A stretch of DNA of 64,000 bases from Mycobacterium gordonae (GCF_001417955.2 NZ_LKTM01000101.1:1-64000); one strand, 5' to 3'; positions 11,656 to 19,459 are shown, counted from the first letter of the stretch. The notes: generated by a model from the letters alone, not told the origin. Numbers and translations: made by a program.

Positions 11656-11947
11656 CGTCGAGCACAACCTCGAATTCCAGCAGGGACGCACCGCTGGCCA
11701 CGGGGTTGGCGCGCTCTCCTGCGTGGGCTTCTCTCGCGGGCCCGTTCGCCCAGGCCTGGAACGCTTCATCAGACTCCCACTGTGTCACCACAAAGTAGCG
11801 GTCTTCACCATTGACCGGACGCAGCAGCTGAAAGCCGAGGAAGCCGGGCTGGTTGTCCACCGCGTGCGCGCGATGAGCGAAGCGTTTTTCCAGTTCGGGG
11901 CCAGCGCCGGCGGGCACCGAGATTGCATTGATTTTCACCACTGGCAT
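11630..11947 (-). CDS. mhuD: Haem-degrading monooxygenase MhuD
   Basis: A 105-residue ABM/IsdG-family enzyme that opens haem to mycobilin and releases iron without CO. Residues known from the M. tuberculosis enzyme are present: Asn7, Arg22, Arg26, Trp66 in FQAWANGP, and the haem ligand His75 in AHAG. The length equals that of its homologue. It is likely co-transcribed with the overlapping lpqF-like gene. Its start lies 14 bases from the divergently read hydrolase, so the two share a very compact promoter region. Confidence 0.96.
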   Translation of the reverse strand: MPVVKINAISVPAGAGPELEKRFAHRAHAVDNQPGFLGFQLLRPVNGEDRYFVVTQWESDEAFQAWANGPAREAHAGERANPVASGASLLEFEVVLDVAGTTEAG

Positions 11948-11961
11948 GTGGCTAGGCTACC

Positions 11962-12735
11962 GTGCCGAACATGGCCGCCGATCTGCTGACCCATCGCGGC
12001 GGAGCGGGCAGGCCGCTGGTTCTGGTACACGGACTGATGGGACGCGGCACCACCTGGCCGCGACAGCTGCCGTGGCTCACCCGGCTGGGCGCGGTCTACA
12101 CCTACGACGCCCCCTGGCACCGGGGGCGTGACGTCGAGGACCCCTACCCGATCAGCACCGAACGCTTCGTCGCCGATTTGGGCGACGCGGTCGGCTCGCT
12201 GAACGCCCGGGTCGTCCTGATCGGGCATTCGATGGGCGGCCTGCACTCCTGGTGTCTGGCCGCCGAGCGGCCGGAACTGGTGAGCGCACTGGTGGTGGAG
12301 GACATGGCCCCGGATTTCGTCGGGCGGACCACCGGGCCGTGGGAGCCCTGGCTGCACGCGCTGCCGGTTGAATTCGATTCTGCCGAAAGGGTATTCGCCG
12401 AATTCGGTCCGGTTGCCGGCCAGTACTTCCTGGAGGCGTTCGACCGTACCGACACGGGCTGGCGCCTGCACGGGCACCCCCAGCGATGGATTGAGATCGC
12501 CGCGGAGTGGGGCACCCGCGACTACTGGGCGCAGTGGCGCGGCGTACGCGCGCCGGCACTGCTGATCGAGGCGGGCAACACCGTCACGCCGCCGGGCCAG
12601 ATGCGTCAGATGGCTCAAAGGGATTTCCCGACAACGTATCTAGCGGTCCCGGAGGCCGGCCACCTGGTGCACGACGACGCGCCCGAGGCTTACCGGCAGG
12701 CCGTGGAATCCTTCCTGGCCGGCGGAAAGCGGTAA
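11962..12735 (+). CDS. Alpha/beta-fold hydrolase (Rv3591c-like)
   Basis: A 257-residue alpha/beta hydrolase. The oxyanion region is VLVHGLMGRGTTW, the nucleophile elbow is GHSMGG (Ser about 88), and the late catalytic His is in PEAGHLVHDD. A probable acid follows the strand PALLIEAGNTV. The substrate is unknown. The GTG at 11962 is used; the ATG at 11971, three codons later, is equally possible. It is divergent from mhuD. Downstream of it the gene order departs from M. tuberculosis. Confidence 0.88.
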   Translation: MPNMAADLLTHRGGAGRPLVLVHGLMGRGTTWPRQLPWLTRLGAVYTYDAPWHRGRDVEDPYPISTERFVADLGDAVGSLNARVVLIGHSMGGLHSWCLAAERPELVSALVVEDMAPDFVGRTTGPWEPWLHALPVEFDSAERVFAEFGPVAGQYFLEAFDRTDTGWRLHGHPQRWIEIAAEWGTRDYWAQWRGVRAPALLIEAGNTVTPPGQMRQMAQRDFPTTYLAVPEAGHLVHDDAPEAYRQAVESFLAGGKR

Positions 12736-12847
12736 CTCCCAGCACTAGGGTCGGCGCCGTCGACGGCGAAGCGGGTCAGGCCGGTTCCGACGCGCGGGAG
12801 AATTGGCGAAGTCGTTTACGTGAATCAGGCATGGGTATCATCGAGCG

Positions 12848-13186
12848 GTGGCTGTTGCCGGGAAGTCTGTGGCCGGAAAGCGCAGGGGAGTTGCTCCGCC
12901 TGTGCTCGAACCGCAGGACCGAAGCTGGACGTTTCTCACCAACCACGCCCACGTCCTGATATGCATCTCCTCCGGCGAAGAGCTGACGGCGCGCGAGTTG
13001 GCCCTGCGGGTCGGTATCACCGAGCGCTCGGTGCAGGCCATCTTGACCGACCTGACCGCCGAGGGTTACCTGATCAAGTCGAAGGTCGGCCGCCGCAACG
13101 TCTACGAAGTCAACCCCGAAGGCAGGCTGCGACACCCACTCGAAGCCAACCACACCGTCGGTGAGTTGGTCACCGCGCTCTCCTGA
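12848..13186 (+). CDS. Winged helix-turn-helix regulator next to the DAB operon
   Basis: A 112-residue basic protein with a single winged-HTH: TARELALRVGITERSVQAILTD-type helices (about 47-70), then the wing EGYLIKSKVGRRNVYEVN. There is no ligand-binding or sensor domain. This is a MarR/ArsR-like fold; it may dimerise through its ends. It is convergent with the last gene of the DAB-type operon and is the only regulator in that island. It is therefore the obvious candidate for binding the GAAATATATTTC palindrome before dabB; that link is inference. The start GTG at 12848 gives the full open frame. Confidence 0.8.
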   Translation: MAVAGKSVAGKRRGVAPPVLEPQDRSWTFLTNHAHVLICISSGEELTARELALRVGITERSVQAILTDLTAEGYLIKSKVGRRNVYEVNPEGRLRHPLEANHTVGELVTALS

Positions 13187-13249
13187 CCTGGCGCTGGGAC
13201 CGATTGCGGCGACCCGCTACGCGCGGCAACGCCGCGCTTGCGATCGCCG

Positions 13250-14098
13250 TCAGGGGTTGCATTCCGGGCAGTAGCGTGGGGCCGCCAGCCCGCCGCGGGC
13301 ATCCTCGCTGTGGTGGTCACACGCCGGGCAGCCGAGGATGTCGGCCGCGACGAGTGTGGTGGGCGACCCGCATGCTCGGCACGGTAACCCTTCGCGGACC
13401 GCGACCCGCCCGTATCCAGGTGACATGCACCCTGGGCACGGGGTGGCGAGCCGGCCGGCGAGTCGATTGGCCAGGGCGGACAGGACTTCCCGGCGCCCCG
13501 GGTTGTGGTGTGCCCGGAGGTCGGGTTCCAGCAGGGCGCACCGGTTGTCCGCGGCCGCCACGGCGTTGTCGACGATCTCGACCAGAGCGAACGCATCCGT
13601 GAGTCCCTTGCCGAAAACGCGCGTATCCCCTTCGACGGTGGCTTTGACGACCGCTCCCTGCTCGGGGAACCCGAAGCGTCGCGCGGCGTCGACGGCTTCA
13701 TGGCCGCTCACGACCAATTTCGGCGGTCCGGGGGTACGCGGGATGTTCACACCTTCCACCAGCTGAATGCCCCGGGTGTCGTCGACGAACACCAGGATCT
13801 CCTGGTGCACGGCCAGCATGCCGTACCACCTGTCGTAGCTGGCTTCGCTGGCCACTCCGTAGGGCACTCCGGCCGCGCTCATGGCCAACCGGGCCTTCGC
13901 CGAGGCCGCTGCCACCGGTGCGAGCGTCCGGGTGATCTCGCCCGCAAAGGTGCCGAACTGGTCGGTGTCGATGCCTGGCGGGGCGATCACCCGGGCACCG
14001 ATCTCTGCGGCGAAGGCCGGCGCCACCTGCCGCTCTTTGCCGTGCATGGTGCCCATCGCGATCACCGTCCCGGCGTAGGAGTCAATGGGTGCGTTCAT
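13250..14098 (-). CDS. Zinc-ribbon protein of the DAB operon (DUF6671-like)
   Basis: A 282-residue protein with two parts. An alpha/beta N-terminal domain (about 1-205) contains AMGTMHGKERQVAPAF and LVEIVDNAVAAADNRCALLEPDLRAH. The C-terminal cysteine-rich region has four CxxC pairs (CPGC, CRAC, CPAC, CPEC), consistent with two zinc ribbons. I believe it belongs to the uncharacterised DUF6671 family, but this is from memory. The ATG at 14098 (MNAPIDSYAGTVIAMGTMHG) is preferred over the upstream open frame to 14239, which would overlap the preceding gene. It is the last gene of the minus-strand operon, 61 bases after the carbonic-anhydrase-like gene. Confidence 0.75.
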   Translation of the reverse strand: MNAPIDSYAGTVIAMGTMHGKERQVAPAFAAEIGARVIAPPGIDTDQFGTFAGEITRTLAPVAAASAKARLAMSAAGVPYGVASEASYDRWYGMLAVHQEILVFVDDTRGIQLVEGVNIPRTPGPPKLVVSGHEAVDAARRFGFPEQGAVVKATVEGDTRVFGKGLTDAFALVEIVDNAVAAADNRCALLEPDLRAHHNPGRREVLSALANRLAGRLATPCPGCMSPGYGRVAVREGLPCRACGSPTTLVAADILGCPACDHHSEDARGGLAAPRYCPECNP

Positions 14099-14159
14099 CA
14101 GAGGTTTCAGCAGGCGGCCGGGCTCGGCGGAATCCGCCGGGCCCGGCAGCTCGCACTGC

Positions 14160-14771
14160 TTAGACGACCCGCAGCAACGGTGTCTCGTTGTCGGAAACCT
14201 GCCCGATGGTCCCGCAGACCTGGACCCGACCGTCCGCACGGTCGAGCAGGGCGGCGACGATTGCGCAGCGTCCGCTGTCGACCGCCTTGGCGACCAGCGG
14301 CGATTTGTGCAGCAGCGACACCCCGACGTGCGCCACGTGAGCGGCCGTCAGATCGTCGGCGGTACTGATGCCGGCGTCTGCGCGGGCCAGGGAGGAAACC
14401 GCCTGTTCGACGACGGCACGCGTGGCGCCGTCGGGGAAGTTGGCGTTGTTCCAGGCATCGAGGGCCGTCTGCATGGCGCTGGAGTCCGAGTGGCCGAGGA
14501 TGACGATCAACGGCGTCTTGAGGGTGCCGACGGCGTACTCGAGGGTGGCCAGCACGCCGGTGTCGATGACGTGTCCCCAGTTGCTGACGTCGATGATCGA
14601 GCCCCAGCTCTGACCGAACACCACCTGGCTCGGCACGTCGGAATCTGCGGAGCGGAACACGACGGCGGCGGGCGGCTGTCCGTTGGCGACGCTGTGCTGC
14701 TTGCGCAAAGTGTTGTGGAAGTGCTGGTTTCCGGCTTGCAGGCCCTGCCAGGCGGAAGTGGGGTTGGACAT
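14160..14771 (-). CDS. Beta-carbonic-anhydrase paralogue lacking zinc cysteines (pseudo-enzyme)
   Basis: This 203-residue protein aligns along its length with the canB product in this window (for example GVLATLEYAVGTLKTPLIVI against AVLGSIEYAVAVLNVPLIVV). The active-site signature is degraded. The canB motif CADSR is SADSD here, so the first zinc Cys is Ser41 and the catalytic Arg is Asp45; Asp43 remains. The second motif HNSC is HSDS, so His94 remains and the second zinc Cys is Ser97. It therefore probably cannot bind zinc as a normal beta-CA does. It sits between the PII-like gene and the zinc-ribbon gene of the DAB operon. A scaffold, bicarbonate-sensing or inhibitory role is possible (inference). 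Confidence 0.9.
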   Translation of the reverse strand: MSNPTSAWQGLQAGNQHFHNTLRKQHSVANGQPPAAVVFRSADSDVPSQVVFGQSWGSIIDVSNWGHVIDTGVLATLEYAVGTLKTPLIVILGHSDSSAMQTALDAWNNANFPDGATRAVVEQAVSSLARADAGISTADDLTAAHVAHVGVSLLHKSPLVAKAVDSGRCAIVAALLDRADGRVQVCGTIGQVSDNETPLLRVV

Positions 14772-14796
14772 TTTCGTTACCTTTCTGTGGTTGGTT

Positions 14797-15120
14797 TCAG
14801 CTGAAGTACTCGGGCCGGCTGACGTAGGTGTCGGTCACGAACATGACCCCCGGCGAACCCTCGAGAAGCCGTCGTAATCCGGCTACCAGTGCCTCTGACT
14901 TGGTGTCCGGCACGACGGTGATGAGCATTTCGAGTGCCGCTTGCTGGTTGAAGAGCAGCCGGCCCTGGTGATAGCCGTGATGCCCGAGCCCAGAGACGCC
15001 CGAGACACTGGTGAACCCGGTGGCGCCTGCGCTGTGGAATTGGTCGCGAACCGCGGACGCGTGATCGCCGCCCACCACCACTTCGATTTTCGTCATTTTT
15101 GTCAGGCCATTCAGTGGCAT
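14797..15120 (-). CDS. PII-like signalling protein of the DAB operon
   Basis: A 107-residue ferredoxin-like fold protein of the PII superfamily. It starts KIEVVVGGDHASAVRDQFHSAG and has a short glycine/histidine-rich loop GVSGLGHHGYHQGR in the T-loop position. It ends GVMFVTDTYVSRPEYF, resembling carboxysome- or DAB-associated PII-like proteins (CPII). Those proteins bind adenine nucleotides and, in one studied case, bicarbonate; the ligand here is unknown. The start ATG at 15120 lies inside the end of dabA (10-base overlap) and follows a strong GAGGAGG site, so translation is coupled. Its likely job is to gate the DabAB pump (inference). Confidence 0.82.
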   Translation of the reverse strand: MPLNGLTKMTKIEVVVGGDHASAVRDQFHSAGATGFTSVSGVSGLGHHGYHQGRLLFNQQAALEMLITVVPDTKSEALVAGLRRLLEGSPGVMFVTDTYVSRPEYFS

Positions 15121-17699
15121 GGCAATACCTCCTCAGTTGCGTTGTGCTTTTCGACTCCCGATTCCCAGCTCCGCCAGCCGTTGCGAGTCCAGCGCTGCCA
15201 GCCGTCTCCGGGCTTTTCGCGGGCCGCGAGGGCTACCCAGTCGTTTCCGAACAGATGCTGGAGGACGGGGTTGCGGTCGACGATCATGTCGATTCGCGCG
15301 AGTGGGGCCTGGACGACGGTCAGCAGGCGCATCGGCTCGTGCCCGAACGTCTGACCGTCGGTAACCGATTGGCGAGGTAGCCCCAGCTGCAGGTCACCGC
15401 CGTGGCCGGCGAGTACGCCCACTCCGGCGACCACGTTGTGGACCGTCTTGGTTCCCGCTCCGAACAGCTCCGGCGCAACCGTCGAGAAGTAGTACTGGCA
15501 ACTGATCCACTGGGCCACGACCATGGGGGCGGTCAGGATCGTCTCCAACGCGCTGCCGTCCGGGTCGACGTCCGCTTCGTAGGAGTGCAGGAAGGTCCGT
15601 CGCCCCAGGTCGAGGCCGCTGCTGAGGTCGCGGGGCCCGACGATGAAGGCAGCGTTGCCGGCCAGCCCCCATTCGGGAAAGACCTGCGCCCAGTCGGCGG
15701 AGCGGTTGGCGACGTGCCGCGCTGCCCGCGACGGGTCCGGCCGGGCCGGGCCGCCGGGTAGGACGGCGCAGCGCTCGGCGGCCAACTCCGCACCGGCCAC
15801 CTCGAGATCGGTGCTCAGCCGGCGCAGGTCCGCCACATGGCTCGCCGGGACCAGGTGCTCGTCCAGGACAGAAACCCGGTCCGTGGCCGTGTCGTGCAGA
15901 GCGGCGACGAACCAGGTGTCCTCTGGAATCGAGATGCCCATATCGCGCAACTCCGCACGGACGTCGGCGTTGTTGAGGATGGCGACCGCGGTTCGCGCGT
16001 TGGGGCCACCCGGTTGCCCGCCGCACGCCCCGCAGTCCAGCGCCGCCTGGTAGGGGTTGTTCTCGGTGGTGCTGCCGTGTCCGCACATCACTACCAGCCG
16101 GGCGAATCCGCTGGTGAGGCCCATGGTGGTGAGAGCCACTTGAGCGTAGAGGGCCCGTTGTGCCAGATCGACGCTGTCGTTGACGGAGAGAACGGTGGGT
16201 GCGGGCGGGGCCAGCCGGTCGCGCAGGCGCCGGCGCAGGGTGCCGCTGGCTTTCGGGCTCAGCGTCTTTGCGGCAGCCCATGGACCGGCGGCCCAGCCAG
16301 AGGCCTCGGCCAGGGTGAACGGCGCCAGAAGTGCCTGCTTCGCGGTGTTGAAGGCGGCCTCGGCGCCGGCCATGACGACACTGCCGTCTCGCAGCCGCTT
16401 GGCCGCACGCACACCTTCGGGTGCCGGGCTTTCGCGGACTTCGTGCTGGGGACGAATCAGAACCGGGCACAGCTCGTTGGGCGCTCCGCCGACCAGGTCG
16501 GTGAACCGGATGGCGACCGCGAAAAACCCTGCAAAGCCGAGGGTTTCGTATCCGCCCTTGGTTTCGATGCGCCGGCGCAGGCCTTCCGACCGAGCGTCGA
16601 TGCAGCACACAAGTTGGGTGTGCGGCCGCCCGTGGGACCCCTGCACAGTGCTGCCACTCAAGGACTTCAGCAGCGCGTCGCGGTAGTGCGCCTCGTAGGC
16701 CTGTTGCCAAACCACCGGCCGGGTCGTGACCGGAAGAGCTGCCAAGATCCTTGCGGCCGGGGCCAGCTCATCGTCACTCAACTCGTTCAGGCCCCAGATG
16801 CGCGCGAGATCCGCTGCCCGCTGCTCCGCGGAGGCGATGGCTGGGCGGTCGATGGCGTCGACATCGGCGGCCGACTCAGAAGCGTTGTCAGGCAGCAGCA
16901 ATGCTTCGTAGGTCAGACGCAGGGCCAGGTAGTCGAGGAGGTCCGCGCCGACCATCCGCTCGGCATACCAACGGACGTACGCCGCCCAACCGGGAAGCCG
17001 GGTCAGATGTGCCTGCAGGTAGGTGATGCGTTCGTCGTCGGTGACGCCCAGTTGCCGCAGCGCCTGCAGCGCAGCGTCGTCGGCTCGTTCGGGCACCTCG
17101 CGTAGGGCGGCGCGGACTTTTCGGCTCAATTTGTGATCGCCGGCGGCCAGAGTCCGCCAGGCGTGGAAGAAGCCTCGATCACGCGCGGGCATCGGCCAAC
17201 CCGCCGCGGGTGATCCGAAGAATGCCGTACTCCATTTGGCGGCTTGAGCGTCCACCTCCTCGGCTACCTGCGGTGCGAGTTGCTCACTGCGCATCTTGTT
17301 GCGGCGCTTCGGCTTGGCCGCGACGCGGCCGTTGAGCAGGTCGTCGCGCAACAACTCGGCGGGTGTCACGCGCCGGGCACCCAGCTGGATGGATCCTCCG
17401 TCCAGCAGGGTGGGGTAACGCAGCCGCAGTGTCGATTCGAGGTCGGCGTCGGTGATCCGCCCGCGGTGGTAGAGGTCGCGGTAGGCGGTCTCATCGAGCA
17501 GTCCCGCGACGCCGTAGAGGTCACCGGCGCGCAGCACCGCCTGCTCGAAAGGCATACCTTCCAGTCCTGCCAGCGGGTTGACGGCGATGAAGGTCTCCAG
17601 CGGGTAGTGGGTGGGAACCACCCGCGCGGCCAGATTCACCTCGCTGCGTAGCTGGGCACGCAGCGCGTCGATCGAGACGTGTTCAGCGACGATGGTCAT
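15111..17699 (-). CDS. dabA: DabA: zinc-binding DUF2309 subunit of an inorganic-carbon pump
   Basis: An 862-residue DUF2309/UPF0753 protein. The distant beta-CA-like site is intact: Cys366 and Asp368 in CCIDARSEG, His541 in MCGHGSTTENNPY, and Cys556 in ALDCGACGGQ. This matches in type and spacing the zinc ligands reported for Halothiobacillus DabA2 (C351, D353, H524, C539). DabA works with the membrane protein DabB to convert CO2 to bicarbonate in one direction, driven by a cation gradient. The frame is open to 18842, but that part lies antiphase over dabB. The ATG at 17699 overlaps the dabB stop (ATGA) and starts MTIVAEHVSIDALRAQL. Confidence 0.94.
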   Translation of the reverse strand: MTIVAEHVSIDALRAQLRSEVNLAARVVPTHYPLETFIAVNPLAGLEGMPFEQAVLRAGDLYGVAGLLDETAYRDLYHRGRITDADLESTLRLRYPTLLDGGSIQLGARRVTPAELLRDDLLNGRVAAKPKRRNKMRSEQLAPQVAEEVDAQAAKWSTAFFGSPAAGWPMPARDRGFFHAWRTLAAGDHKLSRKVRAALREVPERADDAALQALRQLGVTDDERITYLQAHLTRLPGWAAYVRWYAERMVGADLLDYLALRLTYEALLLPDNASESAADVDAIDRPAIASAEQRAADLARIWGLNELSDDELAPAARILAALPVTTRPVVWQQAYEAHYRDALLKSLSGSTVQGSHGRPHTQLVCCIDARSEGLRRRIETKGGYETLGFAGFFAVAIRFTDLVGGAPNELCPVLIRPQHEVRESPAPEGVRAAKRLRDGSVVMAGAEAAFNTAKQALLAPFTLAEASGWAAGPWAAAKTLSPKASGTLRRRLRDRLAPPAPTVLSVNDSVDLAQRALYAQVALTTMGLTSGFARLVVMCGHGSTTENNPYQAALDCGACGGQPGGPNARTAVAILNNADVRAELRDMGISIPEDTWFVAALHDTATDRVSVLDEHLVPASHVADLRRLSTDLEVAGAELAAERCAVLPGGPARPDPSRAARHVANRSADWAQVFPEWGLAGNAAFIVGPRDLSSGLDLGRRTFLHSYEADVDPDGSALETILTAPMVVAQWISCQYYFSTVAPELFGAGTKTVHNVVAGVGVLAGHGGDLQLGLPRQSVTDGQTFGHEPMRLLTVVQAPLARIDMIVDRNPVLQHLFGNDWVALAAREKPGDGWQRWTRNGWRSWESGVEKHNATEEVLPCH

Positions 17700-19273
17700 C
17701 GGTGCGCTCCTGTCAGCTGTGCGGTCAAGTGGGTCGGGGTGGGGATCTGCTGTGGGCGTATCGCTGAGACATGTCCTGCTACCAGCGCTTTGGTGTAGAG
17801 GGCACGCTGCAGACGGCCGGCCCAGCCATCCGGGGGAGCCTGGCGCAGCAGGGCCAGGGCGCCAAGTACGACCGCCGCTGCGGCGATGCCCAACGAAGAG
17901 GCCGATGGCACGGCGACCGGCGGCAGATCGGGAGACAGGAACCCGGTCACCAGGTTGACCAGCGCCAGGTAGCCGACGCCCGCGCCGAGCAGCGCCACAC
18001 CGGCGGCGAAGACTGCCGGCCAATGAGGTGATCGCGCCAGCCAGCCCATCAGTGCCGCCGCGGCGGTGGCCCAGGTAAAGATCACCAGCGCCTCTGCCGA
18101 ACCATGCTCCGCCGTGTGCAACGGCATCACGGCGTCGGCTGCGTACAGTGCGGCCGCGGGCACCAGCAGCGCAGTGGCGAGTACCGCTGCACGTCGGGTA
18201 GGGCTCAGCGGCGGCGCGGGTGGGCGAGCGGCCTTCTGGCGCCGCTTGGCGATCGCCGAGCCCGAGGACAAGAAGAGCGTGGCCTTGTAGAAGCCGTGCC
18301 CGACCAGGTGGAAGACCGCCGCGGCGGACAGGCCCAAGCCACAGGTCAAGATCATGAAGCCCATTTGGGCCATCGTCGAATATGCCAACGAGCCCTTGAT
18401 GTCGGACTTGGTGAGCATCACCAGGGCCCCGTAGACCATGCTCAGCATGCCGGCGGTGAACGCTATGCCCATGGCCAGCGCCGATCCGCTGACGATCGGG
18501 CTCAGCCGGACCAGCAGCACACCCCCGGCGTTGACCACACCGGCGTGCAGCAAGGCCGACACCGGGGTGGGTGCCGCGAGGGTGGCCGGCAGCCAGCGGT
18601 GGAACGGGATCTGCGCGGACCGCGACAGCGCAGCCACCACGATCAGTACCGCGGCGACCAGCATCGTCGGTGACGCGTCCGTGCTGACGGTCAACTCGGA
18701 CAGGCTTCGATTCCCCCACTGCATGGTCACCAACCCGACCGCCGACCACAGCGCGAGATCGCCCACCGCGAACGCGGTTGCGGTACGTCGCACGCCGTCG
18801 CGGGCGGCCGGCAATTCCCAGTAAGTCGCAAGGAGCAGGCACAACGCTGTCCCGGCCAAGGTCCAGCAGAGGGCCAGAGCGATCAGAGTTCCCGAAATCA
18901 TCAGGCCGGCGGACGCGGTGGTGAGCAGTCCGGTCCCGGCGGTGAACCAGCCCGACCGGCGGTCGCAGGCGAGGTAGCGCAGGGCGAACAGTTGAACGAC
19001 CGTGCTCACTCCGTACACCAGCACCAGAAGCAGGGCGCTGAGCCGGCCGGCGCTCACCTCGCCGACGAGGGTGCCGTGGTCAGTACGCAGCGAGGCGTGT
19101 GTCGGCCCGTGCAGCACTACCTGAACGCTCAATGCGGCGGCCGCGACCAGTCCCGAAGCGGCGGTCGCGGCGCCGAATCGGCCGACCAGCCGGGGATGCC
19201 GGTCACCGGCCAGCAGGGCGATGACGGATGCGAGCAGGGGCGCAATCAGAACGGTGAGGAGGACGGCGGTCAT
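17696..19273 (-). CDS. dabB: DabB: NuoL-like cation-translocating subunit of the DAB pump
   Basis: A 525-residue polytopic protein of the NADH-quinone oxidoreductase/Mrp antiporter family with about 13-14 membrane segments. Family signatures include SAQIPFHRWLPATLAAPTPV, HAGVVNAGG, KSDIKGSLAYSTMAQMGFM and HLVGHGFYKATLFLSSG. These contain the conserved Lys/His residues of the proton path. Pairing with a DUF2309 gene identifies it as DabB rather than a respiratory subunit, and no nuo or mrp genes lie nearby. It is the first gene of the operon, coupled to dabA by ATGA. The ATG at 19273 lies about 53 bases after the predicted -10 element. Confidence 0.93.
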   Translation of the reverse strand: MTAVLLTVLIAPLLASVIALLAGDRHPRLVGRFGAATAASGLVAAAALSVQVVLHGPTHASLRTDHGTLVGEVSAGRLSALLLVLVYGVSTVVQLFALRYLACDRRSGWFTAGTGLLTTASAGLMISGTLIALALCWTLAGTALCLLLATYWELPAARDGVRRTATAFAVGDLALWSAVGLVTMQWGNRSLSELTVSTDASPTMLVAAVLIVVAALSRSAQIPFHRWLPATLAAPTPVSALLHAGVVNAGGVLLVRLSPIVSGSALAMGIAFTAGMLSMVYGALVMLTKSDIKGSLAYSTMAQMGFMILTCGLGLSAAAVFHLVGHGFYKATLFLSSGSAIAKRRQKAARPPAPPLSPTRRAAVLATALLVPAAALYAADAVMPLHTAEHGSAEALVIFTWATAAAALMGWLARSPHWPAVFAAGVALLGAGVGYLALVNLVTGFLSPDLPPVAVPSASSLGIAAAAVVLGALALLRQAPPDGWAGRLQRALYTKALVAGHVSAIRPQQIPTPTHLTAQLTGAHR

Positions 19274-19325
19274 TGGTCAGCCACCGCCCTTCGTGGCTAT
19301 CAGATGTCCGAGGTACATGCGAGGC

Positions 19326-19355
19326 AGATTACGTGAGACAAAATACGTCTGTCAA
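19326..19355 (-). promoter_or_regulatory. Sigma-A-type promoter of the dabB-dabA operon
   Basis: Read on the minus strand, a perfect -35 TTGACA (19355-19350) is followed after 18 bases by TAATCT (19331-19326). Transcription would start about 45 bases before the dabB ATG. The region is much more AT-rich than its surroundings. Confidence 0.6.
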
Positions 19356-19362
19356 ACATCAC

Positions 19363-19374
19363 GAAATATATTTC
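19363..19374. promoter_or_regulatory. Palindromic operator candidate GAAATATATTTC
   Basis: A perfect 12-bp palindrome lies 7 bases upstream of the dabB -35 element, between dabB and mutY. The position suits an activator, or a repressor blocking the promoter. The protein that binds it is unknown; the winged-helix gene at 12848-13186 is the nearest candidate. Confidence 0.5.
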
Positions 19375-19459
19375 ATGTAACGATCTACGCGGGTGTGCGA
19401 GAAGTCATGCATGCTGACGAGCGGACGTCTCGGGCTTCGCTGCTGTGACGCCTACTGGG

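Noticed and set aside
15394-16710. 438-codon minus-strand frame inside dabA
   Set aside because: It is a shifted frame of dabA with low-complexity Arg/Gly/Pro composition; DabA itself carries conserved zinc ligands.
17700-18842. 5' extension of the dabA frame over dabB
   Set aside because: It is out-of-frame shadow of dabB; the ATGA overlap at 17696-17699 is a normal coupled start.
17696-19273. Considered dabB as a respiratory NuoL or Mrp antiporter subunit
   Set aside because: No other nuo or mrp gene is present and it is coupled to a DUF2309 gene, which defines DabB.
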